Shown: positions 48,985 to 56,592 of the stretch, piece after piece
Layout of the letters: each line of letters begins with the position of its first letter
How positions within the stretch are numbered: position 1 is the stretch's first letter
NCBI GenBank assembly: GCA_035294305.1
Contig: DATGLD010000014.1
Location: 16,031 to 80,030 of the forward strand
Reading direction: 5' to 3'
Length of the DNA stretch: 64,000 nucleotides
Source of the DNA: DASRBN01 sp035294305
GTDB lineage: Bacteria > Chloroflexota > Ktedonobacteria > Ktedonobacterales > Ktedonobacteraceae
The notes under the pieces: model-generated
The model's input: only the letters and a program-made list of their open reading frames with translations
Told to the model about the DNA's origin: nothing
Database searches by the model: none
Program-made: the position numbers and the translations under genes

Positions 48985-49014
48985 TTGCCACCCCTACCTG
49001 TACAATGTTATACT
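48985..49014 (+). promoter_or_regulatory. Promoter of the zinc-finger membrane protein gene
   Basis: TTGCCA (48985-48990), 18 nt and TATACT (49009-49014) form a good promoter 87 nt upstream of the start codon. Two overlapping palindromes (49011-49035) lie directly over its start site. Confidence 0.6.
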
Positions 49015-49035
49015 ACATAGTAGTAATGATATTAC
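49011..49035. promoter_or_regulatory. Overlapping palindromes at the transcription start
   Basis: TACTAC-ATA-GTAGTA (49011-49025) overlaps GTAAT-GAT-ATTAC (49023-49035). Together they cover the -10 end and the start site of the promoter at 48985-49014. This placement is typical of repressor operators; the regulator is not known. Confidence 0.45.
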
Positions 49036-49100
49036 CCGTCTCAACACGTTGATGTGTCTCTTGTAAAAGAGAGATTGCAAACATATAAAGGGAAGGCCAG

Positions 49101-49595
49101 ATGAAAAGCACAACCGAAATGAAAAAAGGACGCAATGTTGTGGCAATAGCCCGCCGCTGCCATGAATGCAATGAAGAGGCACTTGGACGTTGTCCCGATT
49201 GTCATCGCGGTTTTTGCCAGGACCATTTCCCCAAACAGCAGCATTCTCCCTGCGCCGAAAGACAAATGAAACTGGCGCAAACCCAGGTCTGTTATGTATG
49301 TGGTACTCCTGTCTATCCCGACCAGTGGTCGCTCTCACGAACATCCCACATCATCGACCAGTATCGCTGCCAGGGATGTGGCCGCCATATTTGCGACGAA
49401 TTACACACGCAGCGAAAAGCTGAAGATGTGACCGTCGTTCGGGAGGGCATGCGGGGTCATCGCTATCAATATACGAAACGCTATTGCGACCTCTGCTCGC
49501 CCTTTGCTCGTGTAGGCGGCATAAGGGGATTGACCAGTTGGGTCGTTGTCGCAGGAACTATTGTGGGAGTTGTCTTCTTCCACTTCCATCCCTGA
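49101..49595 (+). CDS. Zinc-finger protein with C-terminal membrane anchor
   Basis: A 164-residue protein with several zinc-binding knuckles. The first module is CHECNEEALGRCPDCHRGFC, followed by DHF and a further Cys, resembling B-box or AN1-like fingers. A second starts with CYVCGTPVYP near residue 65 and includes RCQGCGRHICDELH near 90. A third pair, YCDLCSPF, lies near 132. The last 20 residues (LTSWVVVAGTIVGVVFFHF) form one membrane helix, so the fingers face the cytoplasm and the tail anchors the protein. GGAAGG is 5 nt before the ATG. Function unknown; it may be a membrane-bound adaptor. The next gene on the strand is a polyprenyl synthase 79 nt later. Confidence 0.7.
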   Translation: MKSTTEMKKGRNVVAIARRCHECNEEALGRCPDCHRGFCQDHFPKQQHSPCAERQMKLAQTQVCYVCGTPVYPDQWSLSRTSHIIDQYRCQGCGRHICDELHTQRKAEDVTVVREGMRGHRYQYTKRYCDLCSPFARVGGIRGLTSWVVVAGTIVGVVFFHFHP

Positions 49596-49674
49596 GTATC
49601 GTGCTGGATTGAGAGGAACAGCCAGAGCAATGGAGATATATTGATCGTGTATCTTATGCTGGCTAGAAGAAACT

Positions 49675-50826
49675 ATGACAGTATCACCAACCATACAATC
49701 TACGCTGTCACGCTATCGCCCTGAGATTCTGGCAGCGTTGCGCTGTGCTCTTAAAGAGGCTAATGAAGGAGCGTCGCCACAAGCGGCTGCCGCTTTAGTG
49801 CCTTTCTATGGGCAAATGCAATATCATCTGGGTTGGGTCGATTCTCATTTCTCGCCTGTGTCTGACAGCACGGGCAAATTGATGCGCCCAACCCTGCTCC
49901 TGCTGGCCTACGAAGCCGCCGGAGCATGGAAGCTGAATGATAACATATCCGGGGCGCAATTGCCTGCGAAGGAGGGGCCTGCCAGCCACTTGCGGCGGGC
50001 TTTACCGGCCGCGGCAGCTGTAGAATTAACCCACAATTTCACGTTGATCCATGATGATATCGAAGATGGCGATCTCGAGCGCCACCACCAGCCCACATTA
50101 TGGAGTATCTGGGGCATTCAGCATGGCATCAATACCGGCGATGGCATGTTCGCGCTCGGCCGCCTGGCTCTCTGGCGTAGTCTGGACGAGGGCGTCGAGC
50201 CTGACATCGCGGTACGCCTCGGCGAAGTGCTGGATCAGACCTGCCTTGTCATCTCCGAAGGCCAGTATCTTGATATCAGTTTCGAATCGCGCCTCGATAT
50301 CTCGGTCTCTATGTACATGGATATGATTGGCCGTAAGACCGCTTCATTAATGGCATGCGCGGCAAAGATGGGAGCATTGCTGGGAACGCGCGACGAGGAA
50401 ACGATTGAGCGATTGCACCGTTTCGGCCACGCCATGGGAATTGCTTTCCAGGTACGTGACGACATGCTTGGCATCTGGGCCAGCGCCGAGGAAACAGGCA
50501 AAACACACGCCGGGGACATCTATCGTCGTAAAAAGAGCTTACCTGTCCTGCATGCCCTGGAACACGCAAACTCACGCGACAAACAGTTCTTACAGCAGAT
50601 TTACGGGCAGGCATCCCCCATCACAGGCGAATATGTGGAGGAAGTCCTGGCAATTTTTGCGCGTACCGAGACACTAACCTATTGCCGGGCATTCCTGGCA
50701 AAACAGTGCCACATAGCTCACGAGGCCCTGGCAAATGTGCCACACGCGACCAGCACCACAGCGGCTCGCGCGCTTGATGACCTGCAGACGCTGGTTCACT
50801 TCGTAGAAGACATCGTCAAGAACTGA
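49675..50826 (+). CDS. Polyprenyl diphosphate synthase, with DDxxG second motif
   Basis: A 383-residue trans-isoprenyl diphosphate synthase. The first aspartate-rich motif is LIHDDIEDGDLERHHQPT near residue 125, the GKLMRPTLLLLAYEAAG substrate segment near 66 and the second aspartate-rich motif FQVRDDMLGIWASAEETGK near 263. The second motif is DDxxG where the standard is DDxxD; this form is known from some actinobacterial and chloroflexal prenyl synthases and need not inactivate the enzyme. A Gln/Asp-rich insertion of about 15 residues (NDNISGAQLPAKEG) lies between helices near 85-105. It likely makes geranylgeranyl- or longer diphosphate for carotenoid, quinone or lipid synthesis, but no terpenoid gene is next to it. 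Confidence 0.9.
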   Translation: MTVSPTIQSTLSRYRPEILAALRCALKEANEGASPQAAAALVPFYGQMQYHLGWVDSHFSPVSDSTGKLMRPTLLLLAYEAAGAWKLNDNISGAQLPAKEGPASHLRRALPAAAAVELTHNFTLIHDDIEDGDLERHHQPTLWSIWGIQHGINTGDGMFALGRLALWRSLDEGVEPDIAVRLGEVLDQTCLVISEGQYLDISFESRLDISVSMYMDMIGRKTASLMACAAKMGALLGTRDEETIERLHRFGHAMGIAFQVRDDMLGIWASAEETGKTHAGDIYRRKKSLPVLHALEHANSRDKQFLQQIYGQASPITGEYVEEVLAIFARTETLTYCRAFLAKQCHIAHEALANVPHATSTTAARALDDLQTLVHFVEDIVKN

Positions 50827-50846
50827 TTGCCAGTGGGCGCAGGGGC

Positions 50847-50903
50847 CAGATGATCGCGCTTCAGGTGGAAGCGTCCGCGCTTTGTCCCGGGCGCGATCAT
50901 CTG
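50847..50903. terminator. 13-bp hairpin between convergent genes
   Basis: CAGATGATCGCGC (50847-50859) pairs with 50891-50903 across a 31-nt loop. It lies between the polyprenyl synthase stop (50826) and the convergent WD40 gene stop (50962), and GC-rich flanks (GGGG/CCCC) may extend it. It is probably a bidirectional terminator. Confidence 0.5.
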
Positions 50904-50961
50904 TTCCCCATGCCCCACCCTCGCTTCGCCCGGTTTGCTTCCTTCATCCACTCTTAAAAAC

Positions 50962-52467
50962 TTAGACTACCCTCCAGACCCTGACTGCATCGCCAGAAGC
51001 AGCCGCCAGCATTTTGCCATCTGGCGACCACGTAAGGGCAAGGACCGGAGCATTTAGTTGTAGTTGCAACAGCGGGACTTGATCGCGCGTAGGATACCAG
51101 ATAATGAGCTTACCATCATCTCCACCCGTTGCCAGAAAACGGCCATCTGGAGACCAGGCAAGTGCGCGCACGACCTGGCTGTGTCCATGCAGGCGCATAG
51201 GTATATCCTGGCACTGCATCCCAAACTGGCCTTCCACTTGTTGCTGGCATACCAGGCCGTTATTCCATAGCCGTACGATGCCATCGTCTCCACCAACTGC
51301 GAGCTGCGAGCCGGTTGGTTGAAATGCCGACGCGCGCATTGGTACCCGCGCATCCATATAGAGCCCATGCACCTGCTGGCCACTCGTCGCATTCCAGACC
51401 CGAACGACCCCTCCCAACGAAGAGGTCGCAACCGTGCGTCCATCCATCGCCCATGATGCCGATTCGATAGGTTGCGTATGTAATGTGAACCTGGTGAGTG
51501 GCCGGTAAGTCGCCGTATTCCATACCACCCCCTTTTCGTCGAGCGAGCCGGAAACCAGGTAGAACGGATTTTGCGCGGACCAGGCGAGAGTGGTTATCGC
51601 AGCCGTATGTGTATGGGTAGAACGGGCCAGTAGCGTACCTGTCATTGCATTCAGGAACGATAACTGGTTAAGCGCCCCGGCAGCGAGCCGTTGGCCATCC
51701 GGCGACCAGGCAACCGCCCGTACAGGACCCGCCTGCTTGCTCTCTAGATGTACGGCTCCGTCGAGCCCCCAGGTGAATAATCGAGCATCGTTTGCGCCGC
51801 TTGCCAGTGTCATGCCATCTGGCGACCAGCTCACACAACGCACCGGCTGCTGATGTTGCGAAAATACCAACAACGACTTGAGGGTAGCAGGCAAAACCGG
51901 TTTAGGAGTCGCGGCGGGCGTCATGCGAGGTTTAAGAACCTGTTTTGTAACAGACGGGCCCGCGAGCATTGATCGATAGGCCGCGTAACCCAGGCCCGTT
52001 GTACCCGCCACCAGGGTAGTTCCTGCCAGGATTAAAAATCCCCTGCGCGTCCAGCGACCTCTTTTCTTTTTTACCACGGGAAACGCACCAGATGTATTTT
52101 TGTCCGGCAGCATAAAACTATTCGTATCTGCTAATGTTGGGGCAGCATAGAAACCTGGCGGTGAATAATCCGGCCTTCCGTCTAATAGAGCAGCCACGGA
52201 ACCATCGACCACGTATGAATCGAGGACAAATCTTGTACGAGGCGCAACGCCGCATGAAACCAAGCTCTTATCATCGGGTAAAACCCGCCCCCCAGAGGCG
52301 TAACGCAGCATATAGACCAGCCTGTTGCCAAAAAGGTCCGTTTTTGGCATCGCCAGTTCTTCGACGAGCGCAGGAACGAGTTCGGATACAGGCGCCAGAG
52401 CAGCTACTTCCACAGCATGTACCATGCCACAAGCATTCGCTTCGATCAATATTTCGACCGTTTGCAT
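50962..52467 (-). CDS. Membrane protein with YukD/EsaB-like N-domain, Tat-like anchor and seven WD40 repeats
   Basis: A 501-residue protein. Residues 1-85 resemble the ubiquitin-like YukD/EsaB fold, with VEILIEANACGMVHAVEV and the closing LPDDKSLVSCGVAPRTRFVL. After a linker, a twin-arginine-like segment TRRGFLILAGTTLVAGTTG (about 140-160) forms the membrane anchor. The rest is a beta-propeller with seven WD40 repeats, recognised by SPDG..LA.G.D...W patterns (for example VRCVSWSPDGMTLASG, VRALAWSPDGRFLATG, and the final GDAVRVWRVV). YukD/EsaB domains are tied to type VII secretion in Firmicutes, where the function is not enzymatic. The topology would leave YukD in the cytoplasm and the propeller outside. 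AGGGG lies 10 nt before the ATG at 52467. Confidence 0.8.
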   Translation of the reverse strand: MQTVEILIEANACGMVHAVEVAALAPVSELVPALVEELAMPKTDLFGNRLVYMLRYASGGRVLPDDKSLVSCGVAPRTRFVLDSYVVDGSVAALLDGRPDYSPPGFYAAPTLADTNSFMLPDKNTSGAFPVVKKKRGRWTRRGFLILAGTTLVAGTTGLGYAAYRSMLAGPSVTKQVLKPRMTPAATPKPVLPATLKSLLVFSQHQQPVRCVSWSPDGMTLASGANDARLFTWGLDGAVHLESKQAGPVRAVAWSPDGQRLAAGALNQLSFLNAMTGTLLARSTHTHTAAITTLAWSAQNPFYLVSGSLDEKGVVWNTATYRPLTRFTLHTQPIESASWAMDGRTVATSSLGGVVRVWNATSGQQVHGLYMDARVPMRASAFQPTGSQLAVGGDDGIVRLWNNGLVCQQQVEGQFGMQCQDIPMRLHGHSQVVRALAWSPDGRFLATGGDDGKLIIWYPTRDQVPLLQLQLNAPVLALTWSPDGKMLAAASGDAVRVWRVV

Positions 52468-52643
52468 ATATCTTTACACCCCTTTATCTCTTACTATGTG
52501 TCAAAGTATACTATGCCGTCTCTTTTTTCTCAGCGATATGGGGCAAATAGGCTAGACAAATTTTCTGCAATACTTTTGGGAAATTCACGTCTTATCATAA
52601 TAGTAGCTTTATTACGCAATCATTCGTAACAGGGAGAGACCTC

Positions 52644-54386
52644 ATGATACGCCGTTTGATACGTGCGTGCTGCCTGTGTATTCTCATTGGCAACTTCCTA
52701 TTTCCGGCCGCAACCAGCACTGCCAGTACCAAAATCACCTACCAGCAAAAGGCATCCAGCGATTTTCCAGCAGTCGATCCTGACTATATCTATAACCAGC
52801 TTTTTTATATGGCCACACACTTTCAACACCGTAGCGCGGGCTACAATGTCAACCAGGGGCATGATCAGTTTGCGGCTTACTGGTCGCAGGAAATGGTGCG
52901 CGATCTACAGGGTTTCGCGCCACAGGTGCGCCGCGATTATTTTCCGATAGACGGGTGGAAAGGCGCTCCCGCGACCGTACCGGCATTCAATGTGGAAGTC
53001 AGCGTTCCGGGGGTAACACATCCAGAGCAGGAGGTCGTGATCGGCTGCCATTATGACGGCCAGCTCAGTTCGACGCAGTCGGCCAACGATGATGCCAGCG
53101 GCTGCGCTATCGAATTAGGGGTAGCAAAAGGATTGGCCGCCTACTGGAAAAGCCACCACCTGTATCCGGCGCGCACGCTGCGATTTGTCATCTTTGACGC
53201 GGAAGAATCGGGACTGAACGGCTCATTTTATTATGTCGATAATACCGTCAATGGAGATATTCATAATATCGTTGCGATGATCAATGAGGAGCAGAATGGC
53301 ATTGCTTACCCGCTGCGCTACCTGGGCCAGCTATCAAACCCGCTGCTGCCCCTCTACATTTTCACGTCGCCGTTGCAAAACAACGATTTCTACCGGGGAC
53401 GCGATAAGCTTACACAGCAACAGCGCGACAGCATCACCCTATTTGACGCCCTGATGCAAGAGGCTATTAGCGCCTCCTTCGTGCAGTTTCGCGCAATGGG
53501 ATACCAGATGCTCAGTTATCACGGCAGCAACCACCAGGATGTCTTGCAGCCTATCTTCACGCCCGATCAATACAATAACATTCAAATGCGGGAGGATAAT
53601 CTGGCGGGCAGCGACGAGGTGCCTTTCACGATAGCCGGTCTGCCCTGCGCCACACCGGTCGGGAACTTTACCTACTACGATAGCAACCCGCCGCCATGGT
53701 CATATCCTTACGATCAACCCACAGATACGATTCAATTAATGAATACCTTTGCCGATGGCAGTTCCCTACAATCACAGGCCCTGACCTTAGCGCTCGCGCT
53801 GCCGGGAATGCTGACGACGTGGATGCTCAACCGGCCCGAAATTCTCGGCACAGCCAGTCTCGATCAGAACCCGGTTGCGGCAATCAGCGATGTTGGCGCA
53901 ACGAGAGTTAACCGCCCTCTTGCATTGGATGCCAGAGCTTCATTTGACCCCAACAGCAACAATAGCAGCGATTTAAGCTATGCCTGGAATTTTGGCGATG
54001 GCACAAAAGCGACAGGCATCGCCGTGACGCATAGCTATAAAGCCGCCGGAAATTATACCTTAACCCTGACAGTCAGTTCGTCCACCGGAAGACGCACCAT
54101 CAGTAAGCAATTAGATGTAACGACGCAGCCAATCGCCACTAATCCGATACATCTTAACCAGGATGGCAAGCCGCCTGCCAATCCAGCGGTTACGCTACCT
54201 GCTCCCGATAATAGCCTCTCTGATAGAGTAGCGCTGGCGCCCACTACGACAGTGCCAATTCCATTGCCAACTACTCCTACCGTGCAACCGGTGGGCTTTT
54301 ACATCGGTTTGGGTGTTCTGATAGTGATTTTGATAATTGGTACAGGCTTAGCAATAGTCAGGATGAGAAGAAAGCAAGCTGCTTAG
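52644..54386 (+). CDS. Secreted M28-family metallopeptidase with PKD domain and C-terminal anchor
   Basis: A 580-residue exported protein. Residues 1-26 are a signal peptide. The M28 (aminopeptidase Y-type) catalytic domain spans about 45-400; zinc ligands and catalytic residues appear in VVIGCHYDGQLSSTQSANDD near 130, FVIFDAEESGLNGSFYYV near 187 and the acidic segment after YHGSNHQDV near 300. A PKD domain (about 410-490) has ARASFDPNSNNSSDLSYAW and FGDGTKATGIAVTHSY. A Pro/Thr-rich stretch leads to a membrane helix (YIGLGVLIVILIIGTGLAIV) and a short basic tail. It would cleave amino acids or peptides at the cell surface. GGGAGAG lies 8 nt before the ATG. Confidence 0.87.
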   Translation: MIRRLIRACCLCILIGNFLFPAATSTASTKITYQQKASSDFPAVDPDYIYNQLFYMATHFQHRSAGYNVNQGHDQFAAYWSQEMVRDLQGFAPQVRRDYFPIDGWKGAPATVPAFNVEVSVPGVTHPEQEVVIGCHYDGQLSSTQSANDDASGCAIELGVAKGLAAYWKSHHLYPARTLRFVIFDAEESGLNGSFYYVDNTVNGDIHNIVAMINEEQNGIAYPLRYLGQLSNPLLPLYIFTSPLQNNDFYRGRDKLTQQQRDSITLFDALMQEAISASFVQFRAMGYQMLSYHGSNHQDVLQPIFTPDQYNNIQMREDNLAGSDEVPFTIAGLPCATPVGNFTYYDSNPPPWSYPYDQPTDTIQLMNTFADGSSLQSQALTLALALPGMLTTWMLNRPEILGTASLDQNPVAAISDVGATRVNRPLALDARASFDPNSNNSSDLSYAWNFGDGTKATGIAVTHSYKAAGNYTLTLTVSSSTGRRTISKQLDVTTQPIATNPIHLNQDGKPPANPAVTLPAPDNSLSDRVALAPTTTVPIPLPTTPTVQPVGFYIGLGVLIVILIIGTGLAIVRMRRKQAA

Positions 54387-54634
54387 CGGATTTTGGATGT
54401 CAGAGCTACGCCGCTCATTGTAATCGGTGTATGGATCAGCATAAGGCGCCGGAAAGCAGACGTTTGACAACAATTCGCAGAAGCTCTGGCAATATAGAAG
54501 ACTGCGCCGTCGGGGTCTAGCACTCTCTGGAAAGCCTTCATAAGGATATACACTTCTACTACATGCCGCGTGATAGAATAAATATTAAAGAAAGTAACCC
54601 AGGATACAATATCTCATCGAAAGGGATTGAAGAT

Positions 54635-56266
54635 ATGCCAAGGCCCCTCTATGTGATTGGACACAAGAACTCCGACCTGGATTCCGTCGCCTCGGCCTAT
54701 GCGTATGCACACCTGTTACGAATGCAAGGGGAAGAAGAGGTCATCGCGGCCCGCAACGGCAGCTTGAAACCAGAAGTGAGCTTCGTCCTTGAGCGCTATC
54801 ACGTCGAACCGCCGGAAGCAATTGATGATGTATATCTCCAGGTGCGCGATGTCATGCGGCGCGGCGTCATTTGCGCCTATCTTGACCAGCCAATACTGGA
54901 GGCCGGTCAACTGCTCCAGGAGCATCAACGCCGTTCAATGCCTGTTGTTGACGCCGAGAACAAAGTCCATGGCATCATCGCCACCGAAGATTTTGCTAAA
55001 TTGTTCTTCAACGATCTTGACCCCCAATCCGTTAATCGCGTACCACTTAACCGCGAAAATCTGGTTTCTGTACTCAAAGGACGGGTATTGGTAGAGGGAC
55101 GGCGCAAGCTGGGGAATCGCGTACTCGTGGGAGCAATGCAGGCCGAAACGATGGCCGATTACGTCGAGCCTGGCTGCCTGGTCGTGCTAGGGGACCGTGA
55201 AGATGCACAATTGAAGGCTATCGAATGCGGCGCTGCCGCGCTGGTGGTTACTGGCGATCTGCTCGTCTCTGAACGAACCCTGCGCGAGGCTCGGCGGCAG
55301 GGCGTCATGGTCATCAGCACCGCTCACCACACCTTTACCGCCGTGCGCCTGATCAACCTCAGCATTCGGACGCAGGATATCATGAATCGCGAATTTGATT
55401 CGTGCCACCCTGAAGATCAGGTAAGCGAAATACAAAACGTGCTGGCGCGCAGGCGTTCGCTACCCGTCGTAGATGGAAAGGGAAAGCTTGTAGGATATCT
55501 TTCACGTACCGATCTCATCAATGCGCATCCTAAGAAGGTCATACTCGTCGATCACAATGAACGCTCGCAAGCGGTAGATGGCATCGAAGAAGCCGAACTG
55601 CTCGGCATTATCGATCACCATCGTATCGCCGATGTTCACACCAACAGGCCCATCATGTTCCGGGCCGAGCCGGTTGGCTGCACAGGCACAATCATTGCCG
55701 GATTATATGCCGAGGCGGGCATCGATATTCCTCGCGAAGTAGCGGGTCTGCTACTGGCCGGCTTATTGTACGATACGCTGATCCTGCGTTCCCCTACCTG
55801 CACGCCGCGCGACGAGCGTATCGCAGCAATTTTGGCCGAGGTCGCCGGAGAGGATATCGAGCAGTATGGCCAGGAGATTTTCGCAGCAGCTGCTACCGAC
55901 CTCAATACGCGCTCCGCCGAAGCATTGCTGACGTCTGATTTCAAGGAATTTACTGCCGGTGATACAAAGTTCGCCATCGGCACAGTCGAGACGGCTAGCC
56001 CGGAAGCTATAGAAAAGCGGAGCGAAGAACTGTTGCAAACCATGCACAAACTGGCGCAGGAACGCGGTTACAGCGTTTTCCTCTTCATGATCGTAGACAT
56101 TATTAATATGGTCTGCCACCTGTTAATCTGGGGTGGAGAGCGAGCAGTAGCTGAAACATTGGGTGTGCCTCTTGAGCCGGATGGACATTCGCTCGTAGTA
56201 GAGGGGCTTGTTTCACGTAAGAAACAGCTCGTTCCCTTGCTTCCACGTATCCGTGGCGCGATGTAG
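54635..56266 (+). CDS. Manganese-dependent family II inorganic pyrophosphatase with CBS and DRTGG domains
   Basis: From MPRPLYVIGHKNSDLDS at 54635 the protein has 543 residues; an upstream ATG at 54563 in frame is possible but adds a non-family extension. The DHH-type active site begins GHKNSDLDSVASAY near residue 9. CBS 1 is MRRGVICAYLDQPILEAG near 76, followed by a DRTGG domain near 165-240 (DYVEPGCLVVLGDREDA) and CBS 2 near 250-310 (VLARRRSLPVVDGKGKLVG). The second half of the phosphatase site resumes with ELLGIIDHHRIAD near 322 and YDTLILRSPTCTPRDE near 385. CBS-PPases are adenine-nucleotide regulated. It hydrolyses cytoplasmic pyrophosphate and stands 326 nt before a membrane pyrophosphatase. 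Confidence 0.93.
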   Translation: MPRPLYVIGHKNSDLDSVASAYAYAHLLRMQGEEEVIAARNGSLKPEVSFVLERYHVEPPEAIDDVYLQVRDVMRRGVICAYLDQPILEAGQLLQEHQRRSMPVVDAENKVHGIIATEDFAKLFFNDLDPQSVNRVPLNRENLVSVLKGRVLVEGRRKLGNRVLVGAMQAETMADYVEPGCLVVLGDREDAQLKAIECGAAALVVTGDLLVSERTLREARRQGVMVISTAHHTFTAVRLINLSIRTQDIMNREFDSCHPEDQVSEIQNVLARRRSLPVVDGKGKLVGYLSRTDLINAHPKKVILVDHNERSQAVDGIEEAELLGIIDHHRIADVHTNRPIMFRAEPVGCTGTIIAGLYAEAGIDIPREVAGLLLAGLLYDTLILRSPTCTPRDERIAAILAEVAGEDIEQYGQEIFAAAATDLNTRSAEALLTSDFKEFTAGDTKFAIGTVETASPEAIEKRSEELLQTMHKLAQERGYSVFLFMIVDIINMVCHLLIWGGERAVAETLGVPLEPDGHSLVVEGLVSRKKQLVPLLPRIRGAM

Positions 56267-56422
56267 GATAGGCGGACAGCCCGGCCACAGACGCGATAAA
56301 TCTGGTTCCTGGCACTGTGCCCAGGGGCGGAGACATGGACACGATGTAACAAACGTACGCTAATACTTCCCTCGTATAAACGTTCTTGATGAAGTCGATC
56401 TGTTTTTCTGTTACTAATCCAC

Positions 56423-56451
56423 TTGTCATAGGACAAACACTATGCTAAACT
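56423..56451 (+). promoter_or_regulatory. Candidate promoter of hppA
   Basis: TTGTCA (56423-56428), 17 nt and TAAACT (56446-56451) lie about 140 nt before the start codon. The -35 box is part of TTGTC-ATAG-GACAA, a small inverted repeat. The -10 match is moderate. Confidence 0.4.
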
Positions 56452-56483
56452 ATGGTTCGACTCAGTAATCTCTATCAGAGGTC

Positions 56484-56550
56484 AATATACGTTACTGTAC
56501 GCTCATTAAACTTGGCACAACACGTATATTACAAAGGTCATTGCTGACCT
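56484..56550 (+). promoter_or_regulatory. Structured leader upstream of hppA
   Basis: AATATACGT (56484-56492) pairs perfectly with ACGTATATT (56522-56530), and AGGTCA-TTGC-TGACCT (56535-56550) forms a second hairpin just before the ribosome site at 56574-56580. Another AGGTCA lies at 56479-56484. These may regulate translation or bind a protein; no known riboswitch class is recognised. Confidence 0.4.
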
Positions 56551-56592
56551 ATTTATCATCTTTTGGCATGCCCAAGGAGGACATTTTCTAAC

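Noticed and set aside
56440..56480. tRNA-like GGTTCGACTC in the hppA leader
   Set aside because: The surrounding bases do not form a cloverleaf; no acceptor stem is present.
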